Shown here piece after piece: positions 1 through 11,066 of a stretch of 64,000 bases of DNA. The translations under genes were made by a program, and so were the position numbers. Under the pieces are notes generated by a model. That model saw only the letters and a list, made by a program, of their open reading frames with translations, was not told the DNA's origin and did not search any database. Each line of letters starts with the position of its first letter. Within the stretch, counting starts at the first letter, position 1. This DNA comes from Phaseolus vulgaris (lineage: Eukaryota > Streptophyta > Magnoliopsida > Fabales > Fabaceae): positions 24,525,520-24,589,519 of the forward strand of contig NC_023758.2 in NCBI RefSeq assembly GCF_000499845.2. Reading direction: 5' to 3'.

Positions 1-94
1 TCCTTCTCATCTCGGCCATCTCTCTCTGGAGAGATAGCAGCAGCACCGTCTGGTCGGCTTCGGTCATTCTCTCCATGCTTCTGGTTGAGACCAT
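1..94 (-). CDS. N-terminus of a Tat-type gag, cut by the window edge
   Basis: On the minus strand an ATG at 94-92 opens a frame that runs off the left edge. It starts MVSTRSMERMTEAD and continues into a glutamine/glutamate/arginine-rich stretch. It lies 50 bases downstream of a primer-binding site and LTR (145-746), the same spacing and the same MVS start as the gag of the complete element at 2154-11519. Gag would form the retrotransposon capsid. About 31 codons are visible and none is a stop, so it cannot be judged intact or broken. Confidence 0.6.
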   Translation of the reverse strand, partial: MVSTRSMERMTEADQTVLLLSLQREMAEMRR

Positions 95-125
95 CTACTT
101 TTTTCCTTCAGCTAGTTTCCCTCGG

Positions 126-144
126 CCCCACGGTGGGCGCCAAT
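126..144 (-). other. Primer-binding site of the left-edge Tat-type element
   Basis: Minus-strand ATTGGCGCCCACCGTGGGG directly follows the LTR end, matching the site at 2596-2615. This marks the LTR as the 5' LTR of an element that extends left, out of the window. Confidence 0.75.
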
Positions 145-746
145 TGTTCCTGCTAGGGAGATGGGACCTAGAGAACTATTGAAGTCTTCTTCTCCTTCCT
201 TCGGTCGGTCAGGTGACTGGGTGGTGAGTTCAGATTCTTCTCTTCCTCCTGCTTCTCCTTCGACACTCGGCCTCGGATGAACACCGGATGGTGGGGGTAC
301 CTGCGAAGGCACTCCGACGCTCAAATCAGTAAAGCGGGTGGTCAGCTCTCAGGTAGGTGAACAGTAATAAATGACATACCTTACTCCTTGGGATGCGTGC
401 TATTTATATTATTCTAATGGGCCTACCTTGTTGGGCCCGTTTATCGAGGTGGATACCGCTTAGGGTAGCATTACCTAATTCTTAATGACGGATTAACTTC
501 ATTGATCTTGGTTTGAGTGTTAACTGTAGTAGGGGTCGGCCGTCAGCCAAGTTCCCATGGTATGGGTCAGCCATCGGCCAAATCCCAGTGGTCTCGCCCA
601 AGTATTCTAAGGTCTCGGCCGGGTGAGCCATCGGCCTCGGCATCTCGGTCACATCTCTTGAGTTTCAGCCAGGTTCCCCTGATTTCGGTCAAGTAGGCTC
701 GGCCTCGGTCAGCCAGGTGGACCTCGGCCTCGCCCATACCTTTACA
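145..746 (-). mobile_element. 5' LTR of a minus-strand Tat-type Ty3/gypsy element
   Basis: Read on the minus strand the LTR begins TGTAAAGG near 746 and ends GGAACA at 145, next to the primer-binding site. About 602 bp. The half near 145-500 is clearly related to the LTR at 60103-60587: the same segments around the CTAGGGAGATGGGACCTAGA block and a shared TATAAATAGC-type box (minus strand, about 409-418). The part from 530 to 740 carries loosely repeated TCGGCC/GGTCAGCC words not found in the other LTR. The matching target-site duplication would lie outside the window. Confidence 0.7.
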
Positions 747-2148
747 ATAGAAAAATGTATTATTTACAGATCTTATATGAAGAAGTAAAAATACATATTA
801 ACATAATAGTCATTTAATAATTCGCTTGTTAATAATAAATTTATTCTTACAAATATGGATAAATACAATATTTGGAATAATATATATTTATTCAATTTTT
901 GTATCTATATTTAATATTGTTTATGTACGTATAATATTGGCATAAAGTAATTTCGAGTTTCAATAATTTTTTAAATATTAATGTCGTTTAATTTATTTAT
1001 TCACTTTTTTTTTTAATAAATTTCAGATTTACTTAATATTAGCATGAAGCATATTCTTTTAAAGATACATAATATTTTGAAAATATCATTCTTTAACAAG
1101 AGATAAACGATTATATTAAAGATGTAATTGACATAATATTTTTAACATTTACAATCATTCTTATTTTAAACGATTATTTTTTTACCAAGTACTAAATAAA
1201 TTATTTAATATTTATGTCCCTAAATAAGTCACGATAATTCACTTCCTAAAGTATATACTAGCCTTAATATATATAAAATAAAAAAAATAAAATAAAAACG
1301 TTTATGCTATGTTTGGATTAGAGGGAATGAGGGAGTGGAAAGTTGAGGGTGTGGGAGAGTGGAAGTGTGAAGATTTGTGAAGAAAGTTGAGGGTATTTGA
1401 ATTTAGGTATGTTAGAGTGAATGTGTGAGGAAAGTTTATTCAAATATGTCAGTGATGTGATGACTGTAAGGATATTTTGAATTATTTTTAATTATGTAAA
1501 TTGTAACATTACAAATTTACTCTTGTATATAAAAAAAAAAGAAATAAATGATAATTAATTTTGTACACATTATATTTAATTAAAAGAAATTAAAGTTTTA
1601 ATTATAAATAAAAGAAAAAATAATTTAAAATTCAAAGAAATAAATAAATAATTTGTATATTTAAATAATTTTATTATTTTCTATTTTATTAAGATAATTT
1701 TAATATTATTTATGTTTCTTGTATATAAGATAAGAATAAAAAATTATCAATTTTGTACATATTTTAGTTAATTAAAATAATTTAAAATTTTATTTATAAA
1801 TAAAAGAAAAAATGTAAAGTTCAAAGAAATAATTATATATAATTTTAAATGTAAGTATAATTTTATTATTTTCCATTTTATTAATTTAAATTAATTTTAT
1901 TATTTAAGTAAATTTATTTAGATAATTTTAATATTATTTATGATTCTTTAAATTATGTTATATATATATATATACAAAATTATTAATAATAATAATTTTC
2001 ATTATTATTATTAACAAAATTAATGTATTTTAAAAATTAAATGGATATTTAAAACATAGTTGTCAAAATATATAATATAAAACTTATTACTTTTTAAATT
2101 ATAAGGGTGATATAAGAATATAAAGGGTTACAGGAAGAAAGGAAGAAA
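747..2148. other. AT-rich intergenic DNA
   Basis: No coding region is supported. The stretch is long A/T runs with a short (TA)n near 1960-1975. Bases 1303-1450 are a purine-rich, G-containing island beginning TATGTTTGGATTAGAGGGA. A similar TGTTTGGATT island occurs at 17510-17570. These may be remnants of one dispersed non-autonomous repeat family, but no termini can be drawn. Confidence 0.5.
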
Positions 2149-2153
2149 CAAAG
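2149..2153. repeat. Left target-site duplication CAAAG
   Basis: CAAAG immediately precedes the TGTACC start of the 5' LTR and recurs at 11520-11524 right after the 3' LTR. A 5-bp duplication is normal for Ty3/gypsy integrase. Confidence 0.9.
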
Positions 2154-2595
2154 TGTACCGGTCGGCTCCGGAAGATCGAAGGTAAGTATTAAATAACACA
2201 ATATGATAAGTATGTGGCAGAGCAATGGTTGTAACCAACGTTGAGTGGGTCAAAGACACTTTGAGAAGCACTCCCTTAATATTAGGAGACCACTACAGAT
2301 GACCTAGAGACCATTACGCATGCCTTGAGGAACCGGTTACTTGACCCACACCAACCAAAACCCAAGTCAACCTACAAGAGGGACTTCTGAAAGGGGGAAA
2401 GGTATGTTTACATAATATCATAGAGACTATAGCACTGACTTGAGTGTCAGAGTGCAATCGCAGGTACCCCGCCGACCGGACGAACGCGCATAGGAAGGAA
2501 GAAGGACTTGGTGAATTAGGTAGTTGCTGGCACGAAGACAAATGTGTATCGACGTGGATCAACATTACTCTGGCCTTGACATCCACACAGGTACA
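2154..2595 (+). repeat. 5' LTR of the complete Tat element
   Basis: 442 bp, TGTACC...GGTACA. It aligns end to end with 11067-11519. Most differences are C/T and G/A changes, as expected of methylated DNA aging in place. Confidence 0.92.
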
Positions 2596-2615
2596 ATTGG
2601 CGCCCACCGTGGGGC
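2596..2615 (+). other. Primer-binding site
   Basis: ATTGGCGCCCACCGTGGGGC follows the 5' LTR directly. It is the presumed tRNA-primed start of minus-strand DNA synthesis. I have not assigned the tRNA species. Confidence 0.8.
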
Positions 2616-2660
2616 TCGGGTAATCACTCTTCCCATAGCCAAGGAATCCAGCAAGCAGAG

Positions 2661-3848
2661 ATGGTTTCAGCAGTGAACAACACCAACAATGATAACACAG
2701 CAGAAGAACATATGATGATGCTCCAAACCCTCCAAACTCAGATGCAGAAGTTGCTTCAAAAAGGAGTTAGAGACCAATTGCGTCATGAGGAAGAGAGGCG
2801 GAAACAAGAAGAGGAGTGACAACGACAAGCAGAAGAAATGGCTCAGTTAAAGGAGCAAAATAAAAGATTGCTAGAACGACTCGAACAATCTGAACGAGAG
2901 GGACACTCACGTGCACCCACACCACCACCACATCAATATGGGACAAAAGTGTTGACCCAAATGGTACCTCATACATCACTCGTCCATCAAACCCATCAAA
3001 GCGTTAAACACGTTATCCCAAGCAGAGTAGCAAACCCATGGGGCCATCCCTTCACAGATGACATCATCTCTACGCCTCTCCCTAACAAATGGAGAGGTCT
3101 AACCATGAACCTTTATGGTGGTTCCACCGATCCGGACGAGCACTTTAATATTTTCGAAACGCTGACGACTCTGTACACGGTTGATCAAACGGTGTGGTGC
3201 AAAGTCTTTCCCACGTCACTCAGAGAAGGACATCTCGGATGGTTTACTGACCTTCCGACTAACTCCATCGCTAGCTTTGACGTTTTGTAACTAAAATTCA
3301 CTACTCAATATGCCACGAGTAGACCCCATCGGACGTCCTCCATGTCTCTCCTTAACGTCAAGCAAGAAATAGGCGAGTCCTTGAGATCTTTTATGGACAG
3401 GTTCAACAAGGTTTGTATGGGAATACGGAATTTGAATCCGGATATAGCAATGCACCACTTGGTTTCGGCCATACAGCCTGGACGGTTTACAGAAAGTCTT
3501 ATCAAACGACCACTGTACAGCATGGATGAGTTAAGAACCAAGGCAACAAAATTCATGCACATTGAAGAACATGTTGACTATCACAGGAAGACACATGTGG
3601 AAAATACAGAAAGGAACAAGGGAACTCACCCTCCAATGGTAACGGCCGCTCGAGACCGGTATCGCTCTAATAGAGGCCCACGCTTCCACAATTATACATC
3701 GTTGATCGTACCTAGAGAGAAGATTTTGGACGAGGCCTTCCAAACTGAATTGATCCCGGCATTAAAGCAAACATAGACACCTCCCAATGTCGATACAGCT
3801 AAGCGTTGCCAATATCACCGCAACTACGGTCATACGACTGAAGGTTGT
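2661..3848 (+). pseudogene. gag: gag with zinc knuckle, interrupted by three stops
   Basis: A single reading frame starts at ATG 2661 (MVSAVNNTNN...) and is broken by in-frame stops at 2817-2819 (TGA), 3288-3290 (TAA) and 3774-3776 (TAG). The N-terminus is a Q/E/K-rich coiled-coil-like stretch. The capsid-type Retrotrans_gag region covers about 3080-3500, with a W-F-x-x-LP-x-x-SI-x-SF signature at its centre. The end is a CCHC-type knuckle, C-x2-H-x3-GH-x4-C, at 3807-3848 (C3807 and the last Cys codon 3846). Gag would package the RNA into virus-like particles in the cytoplasm. The frame continues straight into protease and reverse transcriptase with no shift, so gag and pol were probably one ORF. 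This copy cannot make full Gag. Confidence 0.85.
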
Positions 3849-6800
3849 CAAGCGTTGAAGGATAAAATAGAAGAACTTGTTCATGCCGGCCATCTTCGCA
3901 AGTTTGTAAAGACAATCTTGTCTACACCTCGATCGCCCCAGTGCGACGTTGATTATTCTCGAGATAGGGAACGTTCTAGACGAAGAGACGACCGAAACCG
4001 CGACGACCATCGTCGCACAAATAGAAGAAAACAAAGCGAAAGTCCGGTCAGACGAACAAGACCTCAAAGTGAAAGCCCTGAACGTAGAAGCCGAACCAAG
4101 CAGAAAGTTCGTGAAGTTATCAACACGATTGCCGGACCAGTGTCGCTCAGCGTACCTCCCCAAGAGGTTAATTATATAACAGGCGGTTTCGCAAGTGGAG
4201 GGTGCTCCAATTCAGCAAGGAAGAAACACTTGAGGGCGATTCAGTCCGTCCATTCGGCCTCCAGACATCGCCGATCGCACATACCACCAATCACGTTCAC
4301 GGACAACGACTTTACCGCGATTGACCCTGCTCAGGACAATCCCATGGTCATAACCGTGGAAATTGTCAAGTTCGCAATTGCCAAAGTTTTTGTGGACCAA
4401 GGTAGTTCGGTCGACATCCTTTATTGGGAAACATTTAAGAAAATGGAGATTTCAGAGGCAGAAATACAACCTTATAACGAACAAATAGTTGGATTTTCGG
4501 GAGAAAGGGTAGATACAAGGGGATATATTGACTTATTCACTACTTTCGGTGATGACTGCCTCAGTAAAACTATCAACATACGATACCTGTTGGTCAATGC
4601 CGATACATCCTACAATATCTTGCTCGGTCGTCCATCCATCTACAGGTTGAAAGCTATTGTTTCGACCCCTCATCTGGCCATGAAATTCCCTTCCGTCAAT
4701 GGAGATATCGCAACAGTGCATGTAGATCAGAAAATAGCACGAGAATGTTATGTAGCCAGCCTGAAAGTCGAGCCAACTAGACGACTCTATACCACAACGA
4801 ACAACCGATCTCCAAGTCGAAGAGGTGGGTCACCAGAAAGGTGTTCTAGAGAAAGAGGTTCTAGAAGGCACTTGGTTGCTCTCGTTGACCTAGATCCCCG
4901 GTTGGACGATCCTCGCATAGAGGCTGGGGAAGACCTTCAACCCATATTCCTTCGTGACAAAGATCACAAAACACACATGGGAACGTCCCTCAAGCAGGAC
5001 GACCGAGAACCAATCGGTAAGACACTAACAAAAAATGCTGACCTTTTTGCTTGGACTGCTGCAGATATGCCAGGAGCAAAATCTGATGTTATCACTCATC
5101 GCTTGTCCGTTTATAAAGAAGTCAGGTTGATCGCTCAGAAGAAAAGAAAATTGGGTGAAGAGCGGCGCAAGGCCGCACGAGAAGAAACTGATAAACTGGT
5201 GCAAGCTGGCTTCATTCAGAAAGCCCGCTACACAACATGGTTGGCCAACGTGGTAATGGTCAAGAAGTCAAATGGCAAATGGAGAATGTGTGTAGACTAT
5301 ACGGATCTTAACAAAGCATGTCTGAAGGATTCATATCCTTTACCTACCATTGACCAACTGTTCGACGGCGCGGTCGGACACCATATCTTAAGTTTCCTCT
5401 ATGCATACTCAGGATATAACCAGATTCAGATGCACCATCACGACAGAGAAAAAAAAGCATTTAGAACAAACTCCAACAATTTCTTCTATGAGGTCATGCC
5501 GTTCGGCCTAAACAATGATGGAGCCACCTATCAGCGCCTAATGGACTATGTCTTTCATGACATGATCGGACGGAACGTAGAGGTATATGTTGACGATATT
5601 GTTGTTAAGTTAGACTCGTGCGAACAACATATCTCAGATTTGAAAGAAGTTTTTCAAGCCTTGCGTAAATATCGCAGGCGCTTAAACCCCAAAAAAGTGT
5701 ACATTCGGCGTGGAAGGTGGAAAATTCTTAGGTTTCATGCTCACCCATCGGGGCATAGAAGCAAATCCTGAGAAGTGCAAGGCTATTACAGAAATGAGAA
5801 GTCCCAGCGGGCTCAAAGAAATTCAACGATTGATCGGTCGCCTTACTTCGTTGTCTCGGTTCGTACCTAAGCTTGCCGAACGAACGAGACCCATCATTAA
5901 GCTATTAAAGAAGACAACCAAGTTTGAATGGACAGGCGAATGTGAACATAATTTCCTCCAGCTTAAGGCATTTCTAGCATCCTCTTCGGTTATCCAAAAA
6001 CCGAACACAGGCGAGCCCATCATAGTATATCTCGCTGTCTCCAACGAAGCAGTAAGTTTTGTCCTTTTACAGGAAATAGAAGCAAAGGAACGACCGATAT
6101 ATTTTGTTTGCCGAGTATTGCATGGTGCAGAAGTCCGATACCAAATGGTTGAAAAAGTCGCATTGGCTTTAGTCATCACTGCACGACGGATGCGGATGTA
6201 TTTCCAAAATCATCGAGTCATAGTTAAAACTAACTATCCCATTATGAAGATCCTCACTAAACCTGATTTAGCCGGACGAATGATAAGTTGGACGATCGAA
6301 CTATCAGAGTTCCATATCGAATACCAACCCAGGGGGACCATTAAATCTCAGGCCCTTGCCGATTTCGCAACAGAGCTCACTCCCCGCTCGACCGAAGAAG
6401 GGGAATCCAGATGGACATTGTACGTAGACGGTTCCTCGAACAATCGTTCGTGCGGAGCAGGAGTTGTGCTGGAAGGACAGGGTGAGATTGTTATTGAACA
6501 GGCCATGAAGTTCGAGTTCAAAACTTCAAACAACCAAGTCGAGTATGAAGCTATAATTGTCGGTCTTCACCTGGCAATCGAATTAGAAATAATTGCTCTA
6601 ATTTGTAAAAGTGACTCCCGCCTAGTCATTGGACAACTTATAGAAGAGTATGAGGTAAGAGAAACCTTGCTTCAACAGTATTTTCATTTTGTAAAAAATC
6701 TCTTAAGCAGATTTAAGGAAATCTCATTCCAACACGTTCAAAGGGAGAATAATACCCGAGCAGACGCTCTCTCAAGGCTAGCCACCGTCAAACAGAAGGG

Positions 6801-7074
6801 AGTTCATCGGTCGGTCATACACGTGACTCTGATCAAGCCAAGTGTTGGAGCTGAAGAATGCATGGCGACCGACACTCAACCTAACTGGATGACCCCCATC
6901 AAACAATACTTGACAAAAGGAGTATGTGACTCGCACCTGGAAAAAACGATGAAACAACAGGTCGCACGACACATACTCATTGACCAAGATCTCTATAGGA
7001 GAGGATACTCTCGTCCACTCCCAAAGTGTCTTGACCCTGAACAAGTCACTTACGTGATGACTGAATTGCACTAA
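3849..7074 (+). pseudogene. pol: pol: protease, reverse transcriptase and two RNase H-like regions, frameshifted
   Basis: The gag frame runs on to 5771. It contains a basic Arg/Ser-rich linker (about 3950-4120), an aspartic protease site VDQGSS (Asp codon 4395), and a reverse transcriptase with MCVDYTDLN, MPFGL and the catalytic YVDD at 5586-5597. Near 5700 the frame shifts and continues as 5710-7074, starting with the GKFLGFMLTHRGIE block. The shifted frame carries the usual Ty3 RNase H/connection. It then has a second RNase H-like domain with YVDGSS (6421-6438), a Glu in EYEA, an Asp in KSDS and an Asp in RADALSRL. Two RNase H units in tandem are typical of the plant Tat lineage. The frame ends in TAA at 7072-7074 at the start of the integrase zinc-binding region. 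Confidence 0.88.
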
Positions 7075-8086
7075 GGGGTATGTGGGACCCATTTTGGAGC
7101 TCGAATTATGGCTACCAAAATACTGCAAGCCGAATACTACTGGCCGGCCGTGCAAGGGGATTGCACCGAGTACGTCCAGAAATGCTTGAAATGCCAAGAG
7201 TTTGGCACCCTGTCACATCAAAAACCAGAAAACTTACATTACATCCTATCTCCCTGACCATTCGTGAAGTGGGGAATGGATATCATTGGACCCTTCGCAC
7301 CTGGCAAGGGACAATGGTCGGCATCGATTACTTCACCAAGTGGATCGAGGCCGAACCTTTGACGGCCATCACCGACCGAGGTTCGTATGGAAGAATATTG
7401 TATGCAGGTTTGGTCTACCTCAAGTTATTATCACAGATAACGATCGACAATTCACCGAACGAGGGTTAGCATAATTCTATGAAAAACTCAGCATCAAACA
7501 TATTACAAGCTTGGTCGAGCATCCGCAAACCAACGGTCAAGCTGAGGCTGCCAATAAAGTCATCCTCAACAAGCTTAAGAAAAGACTTGATCCAACTAAA
7601 GGAATTTGGACCAAAGAACTTTTGGAAGTCCTGTGGGCCTACCGGTGTACCCCACAGTCAACAACTGAAGAAACGCCCTTCAGTCTGACGTATGGCACCG
7701 AAGCCATGATTCCGGTCGAGATAGGCGAGCCCTCACTATGTCGCCAAAAGTTAGATTTGGACCTAAATAAAGAGAGTCTATTGGTCGGCCTCGACCTCAT
7801 CAACGAGTTGAGGGACAAGTGCAGGATACGAGAAGAAGCATGCAAGATACGGGCGATAAGAAGGTATAACTTGAAGGTGAAGCCACGAAGTTTTCAAAAA
7901 GGAAACTTAGTCTGACGCATGCGCAATGACGCTCGGAAGGACTGCGAAAAGTTTTCAAGTAACTGGGAAGGACCCTTCTGCATTGCCGACACAGCGACCG
8001 GATTGGCATATTACTTAGAACATTTGTCAGGAAAATCTGTATCGAGAACGTGGAATGCCACGCATCTCAAATTCTATTACAGCTGA
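7075..8086 (+). pseudogene. Integrase of the Tat element, fragmented
   Basis: After the TAA at 7072 the same frame gives an H-H then C-x2-C zinc-binding region (the KCLKC block near 7170-7195), another stop at 7255-7257 and the core start KWGMDIIGPF. The frame then changes twice, near 7310 (GIDYFTKWIEAEPLTAIT) and near 7385 (GLPQVIITDN). It continues through HPQTNGQAEAAN, the DDE-core signature before the final Glu region. Stops lie at 7472-7474 and 7913-7915. The C-terminal NWEGPF and RTWNATHLKFYYS segments end at TGA 8084-8086. Integrase would insert the cDNA into the genome. This copy is clearly dead. Confidence 0.85.
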
Positions 8087-8204
8087 TAAATAAAGTTCGT
8101 GCAGTCTTTCTTCGCTCGGTCATTTTATCCCTAAGGAGGATTTTCGGCCGAGAAGGTTTTAACGAGGCACTTTAAAAAATCTGTCTCTATAGAGCATTCA
8201 CTAA

Positions 8205-8745
8205 TCATGGTCAGAAATTAATAATGTTAATTAATTAACCGAGGCGTTCGGTCAGAATCATAACTAGTCGTTATTCACCTATTCAGGTCATTAATTAATA
8301 ATCATAATTATTAATTAATTAACCAAGCGGTTCGGTCAGAATCACTATTCACCTATTTTGGTCAGAAATTAATAATGTTAATTAATTAACCGAAGCGTTC
8401 GGTCATAATCATAACTTAATCGTTATTCACCTATTTTGGTCAGAAATTAATAATGTTAATTAATTAACCGAAGCGTTCGGTCAGAATCATAACTTAATCG
8501 TTATTCACCTATTTTGGTCAGAAATTAATAATGCTAATTATTAGTTAATTAACCGAAGCGTTCGGTCAGAATTATAACTTACACGTTATTCACCAATTTT
8601 GATTAGAAATTAATAATGTTAATTATTAATTAATTAACTGAAGCGTTCGGTCATAGTTATAACTTAAACGTTATTTACCTATTTTGGTCAGAAGTTAATG
8701 ATGTTAATTATTAATTAATTAACCGAAGCGTTTGGTCAGAAACTA
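8205..8745 (+). repeat. 78-85 bp tandem array in the Tat element
   Basis: Seven imperfect units start near 8210, 8286, 8361, 8439, 8517, 8602 and 8687. Each has a GGTCAGAAATTAATAATG head, an AT-rich TTAATTAATTAACCGA centre and a GCGTTCGGTCA tail. Spacing is 78 bp in the middle copies and 85 bp in the last ones, which carry a longer TTAATTATTAATTAATTAA core. The array sits between integrase and the antisense ORF. Tandem arrays in this untranslated zone are known in Tat elements and can seed satellites. Confidence 0.85.
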
Positions 8746-8887
8746 CATCATTCATACCATTCGTACAGGAAGAAAAGCATAGTTATATAAAAGAAAGAAC
8801 GTACAGGCGATTGTTCAAACACAATTAAAGTAAAGGCGAAAATAAAACTGTTTTAAGCCCACACCCCAGGTCCAGGTGAATTCAAAC

Positions 8888-10659
8888 TCAAATGATTTCA
8901 ATGGTTTCGTCTGGTTGGGAGGCTTCTACTGCCAGGTTTACCATAACTTGGTCGGCATCATCAGCATCATCTCCTCTAAGTGGCACCAATTGGTCGTTCA
9001 CCACATCCATACCCAGGTCATATCGTGAGTCCTCGGCCGGCACACCATGAAAGAATGCTACCTGACGAACGCCTTGATTAAAGCTTTCCTCGTTAATACG
9101 TAGCATGTACCCCTGGTACTACTCAATTTGGGAGTTGAGGGAATCTTTCTCAGCCGTTATCTCAGTTTTCTCCTTCGTCAGTTGGTCCTGTTCGGCCATC
9201 ACTTTAGCAAGTGTAGCTTTCAGAGCCTCATGTTCTTCTTTAGCCAACTGTTTCTCCTTCTCTTTTTCCTCCCGGCATTTGTCAACGGCTTGCAAAGCCC
9301 TTTTCAAAGAAAGGGTCGAGTCGTCGAGTCTGGTTCTCAGTTTTGGAATCACGACCGACTCGACCCTCTTTAACTCATCTCCAATGGCCCTACTTACCAC
9401 TGTCGCCTGACACTGGAGTTCAACCATCTCTTCGATCAAATCCAAGGTGGGAATGGCAGCCAATATCCCTTCGTCCTCTGGCAGGAGCTCATACTGCACT
9501 GTGGGAGTGACTCTTAGTCCCAAGCCCAGCATACTGACTGACTTGCTAGACGACGTGCCCGTCTCTAACTTTTGTGCTTTAGAGGGACGCCCCCTATTCT
9601 TACTCACGACCGGAGTAGCGATAGTAGTCTCGGCCGGCACCACCTTTGCGACAACGGGTGGGGGCAAAATCCTAGCTATACTGGAGATCTTACGATCGTC
9701 CGCTTGCCTCTTCAAACTTTTCATAAACTTGCTCAAACCCGGATCCATCTTCAGAACAATTTCTGCAAAAAAACGTGTAAAATTAAACCCCATTAACTTA
9801 GCATCCGAACGACTAAAGACAAGAAAATTCACATACCATTTAAATCCGCCCATTTTGTAGACAATCCATACAGAGCTATCAATTCTCGAGTGGGAAGTCT
9901 ACACGACAATTGATCAAAGATCAATAATATCTCTTTGTCAAAGGGAGACAGTGATTTCCATGGCCGACTCCCAAGCTGAGTGGGTTTTTCCGTCCAATGG
10001 AAAGAAAATCTAGTCGTCCCATTGGCGTTATAAAAGAGATCCCGGCCATCCAGCTCAACAAATACTTTGAAGTAATAGTCTTTGAAATTTTTGTATGAGG
10101 TGGTATAGGCAGTGAAGTGCACATTCCCCGGCCGACTGGATAAGGACAGCTAACCCACAAGAGTACTCGGATGCGTGTTATAATAATACAAAAATGAATC
10201 GGGGATAGGGGTGAGTTTGAAAATACGACACAATATACGAAAGGCTTGAAGGATCACCCACGAATTGGGATGCAATTGCGTGGGCACGACGTTGAGGATC
10301 CGAAGGACCTCCATGGTGAAGTTATCGAAGGGAAGTGTTACATGCAAATTGGAAAAGAGTGTGTTATATACAAAAAAGAAGTCATGGGGTGCATTTTCCC
10401 GACCGTGACACACACGGTCGGTTATGCCGCAAACGTCCGCAGCTAGTGCTTTAGCCGGGCAATCGGACTCTAGAAAATCCTTATTTTCAAAGAAAAAGTT
10501 ATCTAAATCATCAGCAGTTCTAATCTTAGTAGGGATCCTAAGAACGGACGGATCAACCCAATCATAGCTTGGGTCGTCCGAGGATTGGCTCGCACTACCA
10601 GGTGCAATATGAGTCAAAGATGAATCTACACTATGAGAAGACTTTGCAAAAGACGGCAT
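8888..10659 (-). pseudogene. Antisense ORF of the Tat element (gypsy-type transposon domain), with intron
   Basis: This ORF lies on the strand opposite to gag-pol, between integrase and the 3' LTR. ATG 10659-10657 starts MPSFAKSS; the same GGTTAGTRATG start context recurs at 60943. Exon 1 (10659-9837) carries a YDWVDPSVLR block, LPFDNFTMEVLRILNV, a YYYNTHPS segment and LPTRELIALYG. This resembles the Pfam family 'putative gypsy type transposon' (PF04195), recalled rather than searched. An intron at 9836-9763 (GTATGT...TTTGCAG, 74 nt) joins in frame to exon 2 (9762-8888). Exon 2 is charged and coiled-coil-like, with a Lys/Glu-rich stretch and an acidic tail. One in-frame TAG at the WLSLSS position (near 10152-10150) and another at 9121-9119 interrupt it. 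The function is unknown. Antisense ORFs at this position are documented for Tat elements. Confidence 0.78.
9763..9836 (-). other. Intron inside the antisense ORF
   Basis: Donor ATG|GTATGTG at 9837/9836 and acceptor TTTTTTTGCAG|AA at 9763/9762. Joining 9837 to 9762 makes a GAA codon and keeps the frame, turning two separate ORFs into one. At 74 nt it is near the lower size limit of plant introns. Confidence 0.7.
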
Positions 10660-10785
10660 TACTAACCTCAACGATAAATGGGGCAGGAAAGTGGACTCGA
10701 CGAAGAACCTAGCACTCGAAACAAGCAATGAAATTTGTTACAAAAGCAAAGAAAGCGCAAACCCTCAAATGACAAAGCAAAGCCC

Positions 10786-10793
10786 TATTTACA
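10786..10793 (-). promoter_or_regulatory. Candidate TATA box of the antisense ORF
   Basis: Minus-strand TGTAAATA lies 134 bases upstream of the ATG at 10659. In the second copy TATAAATA sits at 60821-60828, 122 bases upstream of the homologous ATG. Conserved placement in two diverged copies suggests a dedicated antisense promoter just inside the 3' LTR. Confidence 0.5.
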
Positions 10794-11057
10794 GGCAATG
10801 AGATGAGAGAAGAATTTCCCCATCAATCGTCCAGCACCATTGGATCAAACATAATCCAATGGCTAAACCCATTCGGCATTCGAAACAACATGAAACCCCC
10901 ACCGTTGAAGCCATCAGATGAAACAGTGCACAGCAAAACGATGGCTTTGCCAAACGTCACATCTCTGCTACGCATTTAATAGTGCCAGCTATCAAGCATT
11001 GTCTCAAAAACATCAACCATCCAATACGACTCTTCAGCTACCCCCATCCTCGAGCCT

Positions 11058-11066
11058 GGGGGCAAG
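11058..11066 (+). other. Polypurine tract
   Basis: GGGGGCAAG, preceded by CTCGAGCCT, abuts the 3' LTR start TGTACC. The same block, as the reverse complement, flanks the LTR at 60587. It primes plus-strand DNA synthesis. Confidence 0.8.

Noticed and set aside
1303..1450. Possible MITE related to 17505-17570 (shared TGTTTGGATT start)
   Set aside because: Similarity is limited to short G-rich words; no terminal inverted repeats or target duplications could be found.
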